A DNA stretch of 64,000 nucleotides, from the NCBI GenBank assembly GCA_001643675.2, contig LSRY02000026.1, positions 124,001-188,000 of the forward strand, given 5' to 3'. Source of the stretch: Monocercomonoides exilis (Eukaryota; Preaxostyla; Oxymonadida; Polymastigidae). Positions 10,956 through 22,707 of the stretch are shown here, one piece after another. Each line of letters starts with the position of its first letter. Positions within the stretch are counted from its first letter, which is position 1. A model generated the notes under the pieces. It had not been told where the DNA came from, searched no databases, and worked only from the letters and a program-made list of their open reading frames with translations. Both the position numbers and the translations under genes were made by a program.

Positions 10956-13900
10956 ATGGCTGTTAATCGTTCGTTGCTAATAAAAGAACTTCCCATAGGA
11001 CTCCAAAAATCATTCGAGGACATTTCAATCGTACGCAATGATAGCTATCAAGGAACTCTTGACATTATTATTATTTTTTTTATTATATAAAGAAAAATGC
11101 ATTCGTAAAAAATGGACGAGTAGGATAAAGCGAATAGTGGCTCTGTTCGATTGGAATTAGTCTCAACAAATGAGGACGTTCAATGTTTTAATGATTCATT
11201 TTTGTCAAAAATAATTACAATTGATAATTTCTTTTATCGATACAATTGTCTTATTGCCACAGGCTTCAAACATCCAAACAGACCAGAAGAAATAATGTCC
11301 CAATAACATTTTAAAATTTTCAATGGTATCTTATGGATTTGCTATTACAAAGTGAAATCAGTTATAAAAACAAAAGTCGATGGACACAGAATGTTTTTGT
11401 GCCCCAACGAAAAGAAGGAATATGCCTGCGGATGTTCAGGGAGAGACACTTCTGTTGCAGTCAAACAACATAAATGCACATTGTTGTCTCCCACGCTGGA
11501 TTTTTGGATGACAAAAAAACAAAATGTCACGCAACCAACAGTATCTGCAAGTTGCGTCTGTACTAAATTAATTAGAGATATTGAACCATTGACGGATTTA
11601 TTTTAAAATTATATTTCCAGATGCAACATATCGTTTTTGTCAGCTGCGTCTTCCGAATTCAACACATTTGTTAAACATTTGATTCAAATAGCCCAGATAA
11701 ATCCAAACGCAGAGCCCACAGAAATATTTCCGTATTTATCAAAGTGGAAAATAAAAAGACTCATAAGCGAAAAGAAGGCAACAGCAATTCGAGAAAGATC
11801 CAGATTAATAAAGGATAAATACATAGCTCTGATGATCGATGGAGGGAAAATCGCAAATAAAAAGTGCACCATTATTTCATATGTTATTTATGCAGAAAAA
11901 TCAACTCCTGGATTTTGGAGCCTTCAACCAGCATGTTATTCTTCTGATGATTACAAAAATCTTGCTGAAATGTACATTTCGAAGATTGCAAAATGCGTAG
12001 GTGAAGTCAGAAGCATTTGCAGCGACGGCTTGGCTGCTCAAAAAAAGCGTATCAAGATTTATCACACGATTCTGATCGTGAAATCGATTTATTGAACTTT
12101 TATGTCAAACCTTTTCATGTTTATTGTTTAAATCATTTAATTAACCTGACAATCACACATTCTTTTCAAGAAGTCCCATTTCTAAAATCAATCAAGGATA
12201 ATATTATTGAGTTATCAAAATTATCAAGGAGCTCATCTATGCAACAGATGTTACCTACAAAATGCCCAACATTCACACTTACGAGATGGTTGTGCTTGAC
12301 AGATATTTGCAAGTTCATAAGGGAAGACATGGAAATTATATTGAAATCTAAGAAGATGGACAGCCAGAGCATCATTGATGTAATAAAAGCAGAAATTTTG
12401 TTATTCCCTCAAAAACAGTTGAAATTGTTTTTTGAAGATGACAACAGCAAGCTGGGAAATGCTTTTCCAATAATTCTTGAGGCAAAATCATTTTTCAAAA
12501 ACTTTCTTGAATTAAGCACATTTCGTTCCGATCATTGGCATAACTCAATTGTTAACATTTGGATATATTTATTCAACTATACTTATGAAGGCGAAAGAGG
12601 GGATCTAATTGCTCTCGCTTATTCATTAACACCAGAAAGAAAAAATAAACTTATCAGTGATGACTTTTGTTGTATGTCTTTTAATTCAGAAGACAAGAAA
12701 AAAGACAGTTTGCACAAATGTTCGAACATTCATATAATTGCTTATTTTTTTTATAATATTTTTGATATTTCAAATATTTTTTTCTTGCAACTGTTTTTTA
12801 GGCCGAGCATCTTCATCATCTGTTCCCTCATCATCACAGAATCAAGAGACATCTTTTGGGAGGAGCTTTTCAGAAGAAATAGGATCAACCGATTTTCCCT
12901 TATCTGTGAGCAGATTTCAAAAGGCATTATCAATGATTTTGAGAAACGAATCATCAACTGAGCATGTCCGCCCGAGTTCAAACAAGCAACAAATTGAGGA
13001 AGAACAAGATTCCGTAACATCATCATCGAAGCACATCCAGAAAGAAATTGAAGATCTCTTGTTAATTGTTTCACAATTTGAGAAGAAAGAGATTTCTTTT
13101 TCACATATGCGAGAAGAAGCTATTTTTTCAGAAAAAGAAAATACAGCAGATTATTTTGGACTCATGGAGGCAGAGGAGCAATCAGAAAATGACGAATATG
13201 ATGAAATATTAAATGATAAAGCTTCAATATTTAATGAAACAAGATCTTCTCTCATATCTTCTCAAGAAACGCTCAGTGATGAATCGGATTATCATGCCAT
13301 AAGCGACTTCAACAAAGATGTTTACCATGAAGACGAAGATGATGTGATTTTTGCAGGCACAAATAAAAAACTTTAAGTTGTTTACGAAATTTCAAAGGAT
13401 AAGGACGATGAAGCAGTCGATTCAATGAAGATTTCAATTTTATCTACTTGGCATTTCAGAATATGGGTGATTATTTTTGAAATCATATATTTTTTCGGGG
13501 TATGTGTTATTTTCTAAATCACAGTTATTTGCAAAAGAATTCTCAAAAAAGAATTTCATGCTTTAAAATTATTGTCTTTCAAATGCAAATTGTCATTGAA
13601 AGACAGAGAAGTTCATTTATGATTTTTATTTCAATATTAGATAGATTTCTAAGCATTTGCGACAAATTGTGAATTCGAGTGTTTTGATAAGAAAAATGTG
13701 AAATCAAAAAGAATCACCCATATTTAAATAATTTAATACATTTATCAATAATTCATTAGGGAAGTTTACCGAGGAAATGCAAGAAAAATTTGCATCGTTA
13801 TTTAAAACTCACATTCTTACAGCAACTTCAATTGGTGTCCTTGAGAGTTCACCGGTATATTACAGTCATATTGCATCACAGGGTGGAATGGAAACGATTT

Positions 13901-14043
13901 TTGCAAACATTTGTTTTTGTATCGCAACAACTCCTTGTGGTGAATCTCCATGTGAACGACTTTTTTCTAGATAAAAGCGAATCGTCAGTGATCAAAGACA
14001 TTCGCTTTCCTTTGATTCGCAAAATTCGTTGCTTCTTTTGTGA
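10956..14043 (+). pseudogene. Decayed hAT-like transposase gene (copy 1)
   Basis: The same order of blocks as the copy at 19.0-22.2 kb is seen, but broken. The opening LLIKELPIGLQKSF is followed by a zinc-binding-like segment (FLCPNEKKEYACGCSGR), the core (ALMIDGGKIANKKCT, SICSDG, YCLNHLINL), an intron-like stretch ending near 12802, an acidic Ser-rich linker, and the hAT dimerisation end CGESPCERLFSR. Breaks seen: in-frame TAA near 11604, a frameshift in the A-run near 12043, an unrelated AT-rich gap after the stop at 13375, and TAA replacing a Leu codon directly after LFSR. The hAT family moves DNA by cut and paste. This copy cannot make a full protein. Confidence 0.72.
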
Positions 14044-15199
14044 ATAACATTCACAACTCATTCTTTTTGAAATCAAATAATCATCGTTTGTTATTTTTTC
14101 ACCTCATTCAAGTGATTGAGTTATTTTACATATTATTTAATGAAAATCAAAAATAGAATTCCTAAAATAACATCTTTTATTTATGCAATACTAGAACATA
14201 TTATTTTATATGAAAATATTTCAGTAGTGTGTGATTATATGAAAAAAAGCAATGCGATGAATATAAAAATCGATTACTCTTTATTACTCTTGATTAATGT
14301 TTATGATAGGCAGATAATAAAATATCATTTTATATCGAATACTGTTCTAAAGCTGTAAAACAAAACTATTGTACAATGAAAAACATTTTGGAAAGAATAA
14401 ATGGGAAATGCTGCAACATGCGAAGTGGTGGAGATTGTGATATAGCGCTTTTGGTTGCAATGTTCTGGAAAAGTTTGTGACTCTGTTTCCTGAAGAAATT
14501 GCACTGATGGTGTTGGAGGAGAAAGAAGAGGCAGAGAAAGAAGAAAGAAGAATGATGAAAAAGGAGTCTATTTAACAGTATTCAGGTAGTTTGCGGAAAG
14601 AATCAAACTGAATCCGGCGCAACTGCAAAAAGCAAATCTCCGCTGGTTGTTGAGGTGCATGACTGGCTGGGCTGATGTTTGTAAAGGAGGAAGCAGATAT
14701 AGCAAAATTATCGGGCTTACAGCAAACCGCAGAAATTGAATTGTGATGTGCTTCGTCAGTAAAAGGAATTCAACAAAAGATTTCAAGTGCATAAGACAGT
14801 TGCAGAGAAGCGATAGACAAGTACGTGAGAACAACTGTTAATGAAATCGCAGAAGGACCACGAAAATGTGTGAAATTTTTGAAGATGGAGATGAATGTTT
14901 GATGATCTGAGAAAATCAAGTGAGTAAGGACAGAGATAACGAAAGGGCCTTGGAAATGAAAAAAGGAAAGAGATATGGGAAGTGCCTGGAGATGGTTGCG
15001 AAGAATGAAAGAGAAAATGAGGGGAATATATTAGGAGGACCTGTGTATTTAGTGTAAGAGCTGTGCTAAGGTTGACAAAGTGCAAACTTTCACTTAGAGT
15101 AAAGAATCAGAAAAAAGGATGGCTTTGAGGATTAAGAAGAAGAAGAAGGCGACGAAGATGTAAAAAAGAAGAAGAAGAAGAGAGGAAGAAGAAGAAAGG
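14044..15199. other. Region with no supported gene
   Basis: The first 350 bp are AT-rich with no coding signal. From about 14400 the base composition rises towards that of the IQCH-like relic that follows, and purine-rich GAAGAA tracts appear (14520-14570 and 15130-15200). It may be decayed 3' sequence of that pseudogene, but I could not align any frame. Confidence 0.4.
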
Positions 15200-17442
15200 A
15201 GTTATAACGTTTATTCTCAACCGCTAATTTCAACGCTTTTGGAACACTCATCGGAATAATCTCTCAAAATACACAGACTTTCTGAAATGACCGATAAGGT
15301 TTCGCAGATGCATTGATCACCATCTTCACAGCATTTTGCCATTTTCTCTGAGCAATCAATTCTTCCAAGTCCGATCTGTTGTTTGACAAATTGAATGGAC
15401 TGGCTGTCTTCACTCGTCATTCTTCTGTTTGTCTCCCATCCTCCAAACCCGTCAGAAGCGTTTCCGTATCAGGTTCCCCATCAAACACACTCCCAAACGC
15501 ATGTACTCATGTTATCGCTGCACAATTGGTCAGAATCTTCTTCACGTTGCCTGCTTCCACTTTTTCTGTGCTTTGCTTGTCGCGTTAATTTTCCACTCCG
15601 TTGTTGACTTCACCTTCACCGAACCATCAGTGCTCCATCACTACCGACTCTGCTACTTCACAGCACAGCTTCCGAAGATGAAACGGGATATGTGCGTTCG
15701 CATAACATATCAGCTCCTTCCGACCTATTTAGATGCAGTAATCAAAGTCGCGCTTCTCTGTTTTTCCTCGATACCTTCGACAACCGTGCAGAACTTATCA
15801 CACAAGTCTCTTTTTTTGCCTTCTTAATATTTACACCATTCCTTATCCCATGAAGAACAAAGATCTCCAAAAACTTCAAGGCCAAATGCCTCTTCGGTGT
15901 TGTTCTTCCAATGTATCTCTGCCCGTCCACAATACCGCTTCCTGGCTTCTTGTGTGCGGCATGTTCAGCTCGTCCAGCATCGTCTCCGACTGCCCATCTG
16001 CAATGCACCGCTTCATTATCCACGTGCTGCTCTTTCGGATCTGCACACAGATCATCAGCCAGCCACCAGATTAAACAACAAAGAGCTCTCAACTTTTCTG
16101 CCTTCGCTCAACCTCTCCTCTCCTTTCCTCCTCCTCTTCTTTTTTTTTCAACAAAACAAACAACTTTCTTACCCAAGTTCTGCATCGGATATGTCTTTTT
16201 TTTCATTCGTTGTCAAACCATTCATCGGCATTTGTATCTGTTCAACATCTTTACCTTCTCCATCTGAACTTTCATCGAAAGTTATGCCCAAAGACCCATC
16301 TGCTGCTTCTTCTTCTGCTCTTGAAATCTCCTGTTGAATCCAATAGGCTGACAAAGAACTACACACTTCAGCTCCAATTGATGTTTCTTGCCTGCCTTTA
16401 CATCCACCTTCACAAACTTTAACTGATTCTGCTAAAGCTCCTCCACAGCAAGCTGCACCTCGCTTATTACAGCTTCCCCCGGTTCCCTTTGATTTTCTCC
16501 ACAAACTCTCTGTGCTCTGTCGGATACCCGCCTTTCTCCTCATTTCCATCATTTCCTTCTACGCATCCATCTTTTTTTCACTCTTCTTCTCCTTTTTGCC
16601 TCCCTCTTTGCCTCCACTTTCTCCTTCCTCTGCCTTTTCCCGCTCTTCCAGCACAGCCAGCGCAATTGATACTTGTGACGGAATAACATCCTCCATCCCC
16701 AGCCCCGCCTCCAACAGCCCCTTCTTCACAATCTCCCTGACTTCACACACTGCAACTCCTCGCCCCATCACTTCGTCTTCCAGCTTCACCACCACACGCC
16801 TCGACTGCTGTGATCTCCATATCTGGGTTGATGAGTCAAATAGATCATAGATCGAAAGGAACGCATTCACGTCTGACACTGCAAAGATCCGCTTGCTCCC
16901 TGACTTCGTTCCTACCGATGCTGCAAGCGACGGAAGCTGCGCCACCAGCGGAACCGAAAGCATCGCCGAAAGCGCCACATCGTATGATCACACAACACCC
17001 CCATACAGCACCGCCCGTCGAGCCACAACATATCCCCACAGCGTGTGTTGCTCCTTCAGTTACGAAATCTTTTGATTTTCATACACCCCAGCTGCCTCTC
17101 GATATCGTCCATCGCTCCGGTCGATATGTATGATGCCACCACCGCAGATGCATCCGAAGGGTCAATCGCAGGCGCTGATGAAGATGATGGCTGATCATCT
17201 CCTGCTGCCTTCTTCTCTTCGCTTCTCCGCCTCCGGAATTCTTTTGCAGACAAAGAAGACGAAGGCGCTGAGCGAAAAGACGACTGTTGCTCTGCACTGG
17301 AAATAAGAAGCTTTTTCAGATACCCCACCACATCTGCCGGCAGCTCCACAGGAGACACAAACACAACATCCACATTCGGACCAGAAAGATCAAGCAGCCT
17401 CGAAAGCTCGCCGTTCTCGAGCGATGAAAAAAGATGGAACAA
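15200..17442 (-). pseudogene. IQCH-like (IQ motif-containing H) pseudogene
   Basis: On the minus strand the order matches IQCH proteins, which carry a divergent ATP-grasp-like region and are linked to cilia and sperm. First comes NVDVVFVSPVELPADVVGYL (from 17442 down), then AVLYGGVV stop SYDVALSAMLSVPL, TKSGSKRIFAVSDVNAF, SIYDLFD, and the nucleotide-binding-like KLEDEVMGRGVAVCEV (16978 to about 16600). Breaks: a stop at about 17056, a TGA inside the YGGVV...SYDVAL block (about 16990), and loss of the common frame near 16560. Further minus-strand fragments reach about 15.2 kb, including the open stretch 15420-15217, but I cannot join them. GC content is clearly higher than in the flanks, as expected for former coding sequence. 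Its downstream limit is uncertain. Confidence 0.6.
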
Positions 17443-18993
17443 AGTTTCTTAAAAAGTTGAGTTGAAATGAGAAGATAAAGAAGATATGCTAATTTTGAAC
17501 GAATTATCGTTCTGGTCTAGAATCAGATGAATAAAATGAGACGCATATGAAAAGATTAATTCAGAAATGGAGAATGCTGCAGTTGCTGTTATCTGCCATT
17601 CTGTTGGATTAAGGCAAAAATACCACAGAAGCCATGAGGCTTCAGAAAGATTCCACAAAATGTTTGTCATTCCAATCTCAAAAGATGAAGTCAATTTAGC
17701 TCTAACTCCAGACGATAAATATCTTCTTTGGCTTTGCGTAAATTTTCTTGCCTGCCTTCATTTCCCTTTCTCACATAAAACACATTTTCATCTTCATAAC
17801 AAAATATTCTTGCTCAAACAAGAATCTTCGTTTCTTCTTCATTTTTCTCTTTATCTCTCACGCTTATACAGAATGCGAAGAAATGCAATATGATGAAGTA
17901 AATTTTGATGTGAAGCAGAAGAAATTGTTTGATATGTTGTTGATATGTTTGAATAAGAAGAAAAAGATAAGCAAAAAAGAAAATGTAAAGTTGAAAGCTA
18001 TTTAAGATTGATTAATAATTTGATTCTAAACATGAGATACCTTTCCAAAAGAATTTGATATAAAAGAACATTTTATATAAGAAATTATATGTTATTATTT
18101 ATTTATAATAAAACGAATAACTGCTCTATATTAGCTGCTTTTTGATTTTCTTTCAATTTCAATAAGGAGAGTTTCATATAATTTCACTAGTTCGATAATT
18201 ACTGACAAAATCTCTCAAATTCAAGAAAGTTCAATCTATTTATCATTCAACATAGGAATGCATTTAAAGAGAAGTCTCCAATAAAAAAAATCAAAATAAA
18301 AAAGCTAACCGATATCATGAAAACAATGAAATAAAAACAAATTTTCAGTTTGCCCAAAATGGCTAGAAGTCAACTGTTTAAAATAGTAAAAAAGGAAAAA
18401 AAGTTATGATGAATATGATATTATACCAATTTTGAATTAATATCACAGTATTAGCGTAAAAAATCTTCTTTGTATTTTTTCACTTAATATTATAGAAACG
18501 GAATGATCTTTTTTTCTTTTTTTCTTTTTTTCTTTTTTTCTTTTTTCTTTTTTCTTTTTTCTTTTTTATTTTTTATTTTATATTTTATATTTTTTCTTTT
18601 TTTCTTTTTGTGACGGACGAGGCAAAAATGATTTGTCAGGTCAGACAGGCTAAGCCTTTGCGACAGACTGACATTTTCCAAAATGTTCGACAAGTAGACC
18701 GACAATGCAAAAATATTTCTGCAAAAATTAATTTTATTTTCATTTTTTTAAATTCGTTTTTTCTTATCATGGTATCTCAATTTTTTGATTAATAAATAGA
18801 AAAACAAACAAATCAACGATTCTCTTTTTTTTGATGGAAGTGACTAATTTTTAATATTTTGCTAATATGAATTTGATTTTTCATGGTTTCGAAATTAAAA
18901 AATTATCATTAGTCCATAAAAAATTACTTATTATCCTTTTTAACAAATAATTTTGTATATTTCACTTGTTTCAAAAATTCATTTTTTCGACTA
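17443..18993. repeat. Gene-poor stretch with poly(T/C) microsatellite and dispersed repeat copy 2
   Basis: A short plus-strand open stretch at 17567-17760 (KMFVIPISKDEVNLALTPDD) looks coding-like but has no start, partner exon or recognised family; it may be an exon relic. The rest is AT-rich. A TTTTTTC-type repeat fills about 18509-18610. It is followed at once by TGACGGACGAG (18611) and the 19-base dispersed repeat at 18633-18651. Confidence 0.45.
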
Positions 18994-19027
18994 AGATCAG
19001 TCGGTCGAACAGATCAGTCGGTCGAAC
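18994..19027. repeat. 17-bp direct repeat, two units
   Basis: The unit AGATCAGTCGGTCGAAC occurs twice in tandem, 28 bp upstream of the start codon of the better preserved hAT-like gene. It could be a transposase-binding or promoter site; this is inferred from position only. Confidence 0.55.
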
Positions 19028-19054
19028 GGAAAAATTGATTATTTGATAGATATC

Positions 19055-22000
19055 ATGATACAATTAACAACAAATGAGGATTTTTTAAGAAGCTTGCCTT
19101 TGGAATTACAAAACAGTGCAAAATCAAAAGAAATCGTTTGAATTAAACATAATCCAAATTTTGACAGAAACTATTTTATTTCTTTTTTTTTTTTCAAAAG
19201 AGTGCTACATTAAACAAAAAAATGGAAGAGCTGAAAAAAAGTGATTGTTCATTTGTTGAGATGGAATGTTCAAAATCAACAAATTTTGGAAAATGTTTGA
19301 TTTTTTCCAGTTTTGATCAAAAATTATATCATTTCATTTGTTTTGATTATAATAAAGTTTACAGGCATCCTAATAACACTGGAGAAGATATTGGAAAAGT
19401 TCACTTTGAAATTCAAAAAAATTCAGTTTGGATAGCTTATACGCCTGTGAAAAATGATGGAACATTGAAAAATGATGGACATATTTATTATTTGTGTCCA
19501 AACAGCAAAGAAGGAGTTAATTGTGGAGTTTCCGGAAGAAAAGGATGTGATCGAATAATTAATCATCAATGTCCCCTTTTGACAAATTCATCAATCGTCA
19601 AATTAATGAAGCAGCATCAACCTCTCAATCAAGCAACTTATTACTCAAATTTAAAAGAAGTTCCATTTCATTTTCAATATGATTTATTGAAATAACAATT
19701 TTTGAGGTTAATTGGACATTGTAACATTGCATTTTTGTCCGCTTATTCATCTGAGTTTAATAGTTTCATTTCTTCTCTTTTACAGATTTCTCAACAAAAT
19801 CCATCATTTTCTCCAGAAACCATATTTCCTTCATTGAATTACAGAAAACTATCAGCAATAATTCATGACGAAGTGGAAGGTGCAAATAAAGAAAGGGATG
19901 CTGCAATTTTCAATTTTTCAGTCGGTATTATGATTGACGGTGGAGTTATCGCTGGCAAAAAGCACACAGCTGTAACTGTGGTTCCGTTGAATCCAGGTGC
20001 AAAGCCAATGTTTTATAAATTAGCAAAAGCGTGTTACACTTCCTTTGATTATTCTCAACTTGCAGTCCAAATTATGACAGAAATAAAAGATTTACAAGGA
20101 GAAGTTCGGTGTTTTTGCACAGACGGCTTCCTTCCTCAGAAGCTTGCAATTCAGAGCCTTTCAGAAGTAACCACAACAGCAAAATCTTTGTCATTTTACA
20201 AAGGAACACCACCAATTTTTATTTATTGTAGCAACCATTTTTTAAACTTAGTTGTTTCCTATTTTTTCAACAACAACGAATTCTTTCGAACACAGAAAGA
20301 TGCAATTATTTCATTTACGAAACAAGCGAAGGTGATTTCCCGAAGGCAACCCTCAACACCAAAATGCCCTTCTTTCATTGAAACAAGATGGCTTTGCATT
20401 TTTGATATTTGTTTTTTTATTAGAAAACATTTTCATGATGATATTTTTTCTGAATTACAGGAATTGATTTTTTTCGAAAATGTGATTAAATGTGAACTAC
20501 TATTATTTCCCTTTAGAGAACTTCAGTTACAGTTCGATAAAGATGAAACGAAGTTTGGAGATGTATTCCCTCTGCTGGTGAAAGCATTTGCTCACCACTC
20601 ATGGATGCATGACCTCGAAGAATTCTCAGAAGAAAACTGGCAATCTGGTTTATGTGATATTATAATCCTTTTGTCTAATTTTTTTTTGCAGGTGATAGGG
20701 GAAATTTGATCTCTTTGGCCTTTTCATTGACTCCTGGAGGGAGTAATAACTATCAAATGGGTTCTTTTTCTGAGTTTTACAAACAAGAATTGAAAAGGCT
20801 GAAAGCGAAATACGGACTTGTTTTTCGTCGTAAAACAACGGATCAAACAACGAAACACTCTGAATCAAAAACAATTCAACAAAACATGATTCAAAATACT
20901 TCTGAAAAAAGGAATCCAATTTTCACATTTGAGCAATCAAAACATATGCCATCCGCTTCTATTTCGTCTTCGTCCTTCGAATCCATTTTTGATTCCTCCC
21001 CTTCGTCTTCATCTTTTTCTGATTCTTCATCAAGTTCGCCTTCGAATTCTTTATCGTGTTCTCCTTCAAATTCAACATCAAATTCACCTATGAACGTAGG
21101 ACAAATTTCATCAAATCAAGTTCTCGATTATGATCTTCGAACAAATATCTTCGAAAAACGAGATGAACGAAAAAATAAAATATTTTCGAAAACCTCAAAA
21201 CAAATCTTTGAGTCCAGAAGTCCAATTGATAGCGATATTTTTCCAAATAAATTTTCATTCGATTTGCCTTCTCCTTCGTCAACGTACTCATTTAACCCTT
21301 TCACAATTGATTCGTTTTATTCAGCACTTCAGTCACTTAATCCATCACTCTATGATAACTCAAATAAAGACTCATCCATCATTCCTCCGTCAAATCAGTC
21401 TTCTACAGCCAAAGTTTTTGAAAAAAAAGAAAACTCATTTCCAGGATACTCTCGAATTGTACAACTTCTTCAAATGATCGAAGAAAACTCTTCAACAAAA
21501 TGTGAAGAATCTTTTTTAAAACATGAGGAGAAAACAGATGAAACAGATGAAGATGAATTTGGACTATTGCAAGCCGATAGCGATTCTGAAGAAGATGAAT
21601 ATACAGAAAAATTCGAGACATCTTCCTTAACAATGAAAGAAAATGTTATTCACAACACTCGTTGCAAAAGGCGAAAAGAAAATGAAGATTGTTCTGAAGA
21701 AAAAGGAAAAAATGAAACGGATGATTTGGATGATGATGAAGAAAAGAAAAATGAAGAATATGAAGATGATGTTGTTTTCATCGGTTCAAATGAACAAATT
21801 GAAATTGGAACTCAAAAAAATTTGGAGTTAAAAGTTAAAGAAACAAGAAAAATCCAAGAGATAATTAATATGGACTGGTTCATAAGAATGAAAAGTGGAT
21901 TTCATGGTTATATATCAAAAGTGTTTCTGAACCAAACGGAAAACTTCAAGGAAAAGCTAGAAGCTTTGTATTCTTCATTTTTTCTTGATTGCCATCAATC

Positions 22001-22211
22001 ATATATGCAAAATAATTTATTTGTGTTGTTTTCAGAAATGAGCAAATCTGGTATATTTCATTCGATATTTTCGAATGTTTGTTTCGCCTTGGTTACATTT
22101 CCGTGTAGCGAAGCTTCTTGTGAGCGCCTCTTTTCTCGACTTCGACGTATTGTTGGGGATAGAAGGCACTCTCTTTCTTTGGAAACTCTCAATAATTTAC
22201 TTTTTCTTTAG
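19055..22211 (+). CDS. hAT-like transposase gene (copy 2, mostly intact)
   Basis: Exon 1 (19055-19135) encodes MIQLTTNEDFLRSLPLELQN. A 65-bp intron 19136-19200 (GTTTGA...AAAG) leads in frame into ORF parts 19201-19695, 19702-20646 and 20692-22211, with a second intron at 20647-20691. A Cys/His segment (YLCPNSKEGVNCG, GCDRIINHQCPL) resembles a zinc-binding DNA-recognition module. The core has GIMIDGGVIAGKKHTAV, CFCTDG, YCSNHFLNLVV and RWLCIFDICFF. After a Ser-rich and acidic linker comes the hAT dimerisation end CSEASCERLFSRLRRIVGDR. One in-frame TAA (19693-19695) separates the zinc segment from the core. The decayed copy has a TAA at almost the same place, so it may be an unrecognised intron, two separate proteins or shared damage. 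It is either a recent transposon gene or a domesticated one; no terminal repeats were fixed. Confidence 0.68.
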
Positions 22212-22707
22212 CTTTTTTTTTTTCATTTTTTTTCAATTAACATGCTCCTTTATTATGAATCATATAACGCTTTTGAATAAAAAGCAATATCTTTTTTTGA
22301 AATTTTGACAATTATTGTTTTTTGCTTCACATCTAAATAAGTTCATAAATAAACATTTTTTAATGTTTAAGTTGAATTTATTTTACTATATGATGCATTT
22401 GCAAACAAAAACTGTGAACATTCTCTTATTTACAATTTCACGAACAGCATCTCCCTGCAAAAATATATGTAAACAATTTTTGAAGTCACATGAATACTGA
22501 CTTCCTCATCGATTTTCAAAAATATCTATCTTCCATCTTTTCTTGAGCAAAACTGATCATTCCAGCAAAAATAGTTATAATCCTTCAACTGATTGAAAAA
22601 CTTCTAATATTCTTAACTTCTCTAATAAATTATTTCAAGATGTCTCGGGTTGAACATCTCATGCGTATTCCATGAATCCGTTTTGCACGCTTCCGCTTTT
22701 TTTTGCT
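22212..22707. other. AT-rich spacer, nothing recognised
   Basis: No gene or repeat can be supported. It separates the convergent hAT-like gene and the receptor pseudogene. Confidence 0.6.

Noticed and set aside
15429-15827. Plus-strand open frame of 132 codons (and neighbours to 16337)
   Set aside because: They overlap the minus-strand IQCH-like relic, have no domain and are Ser/Pro/Leu/Phe-rich antisense products.
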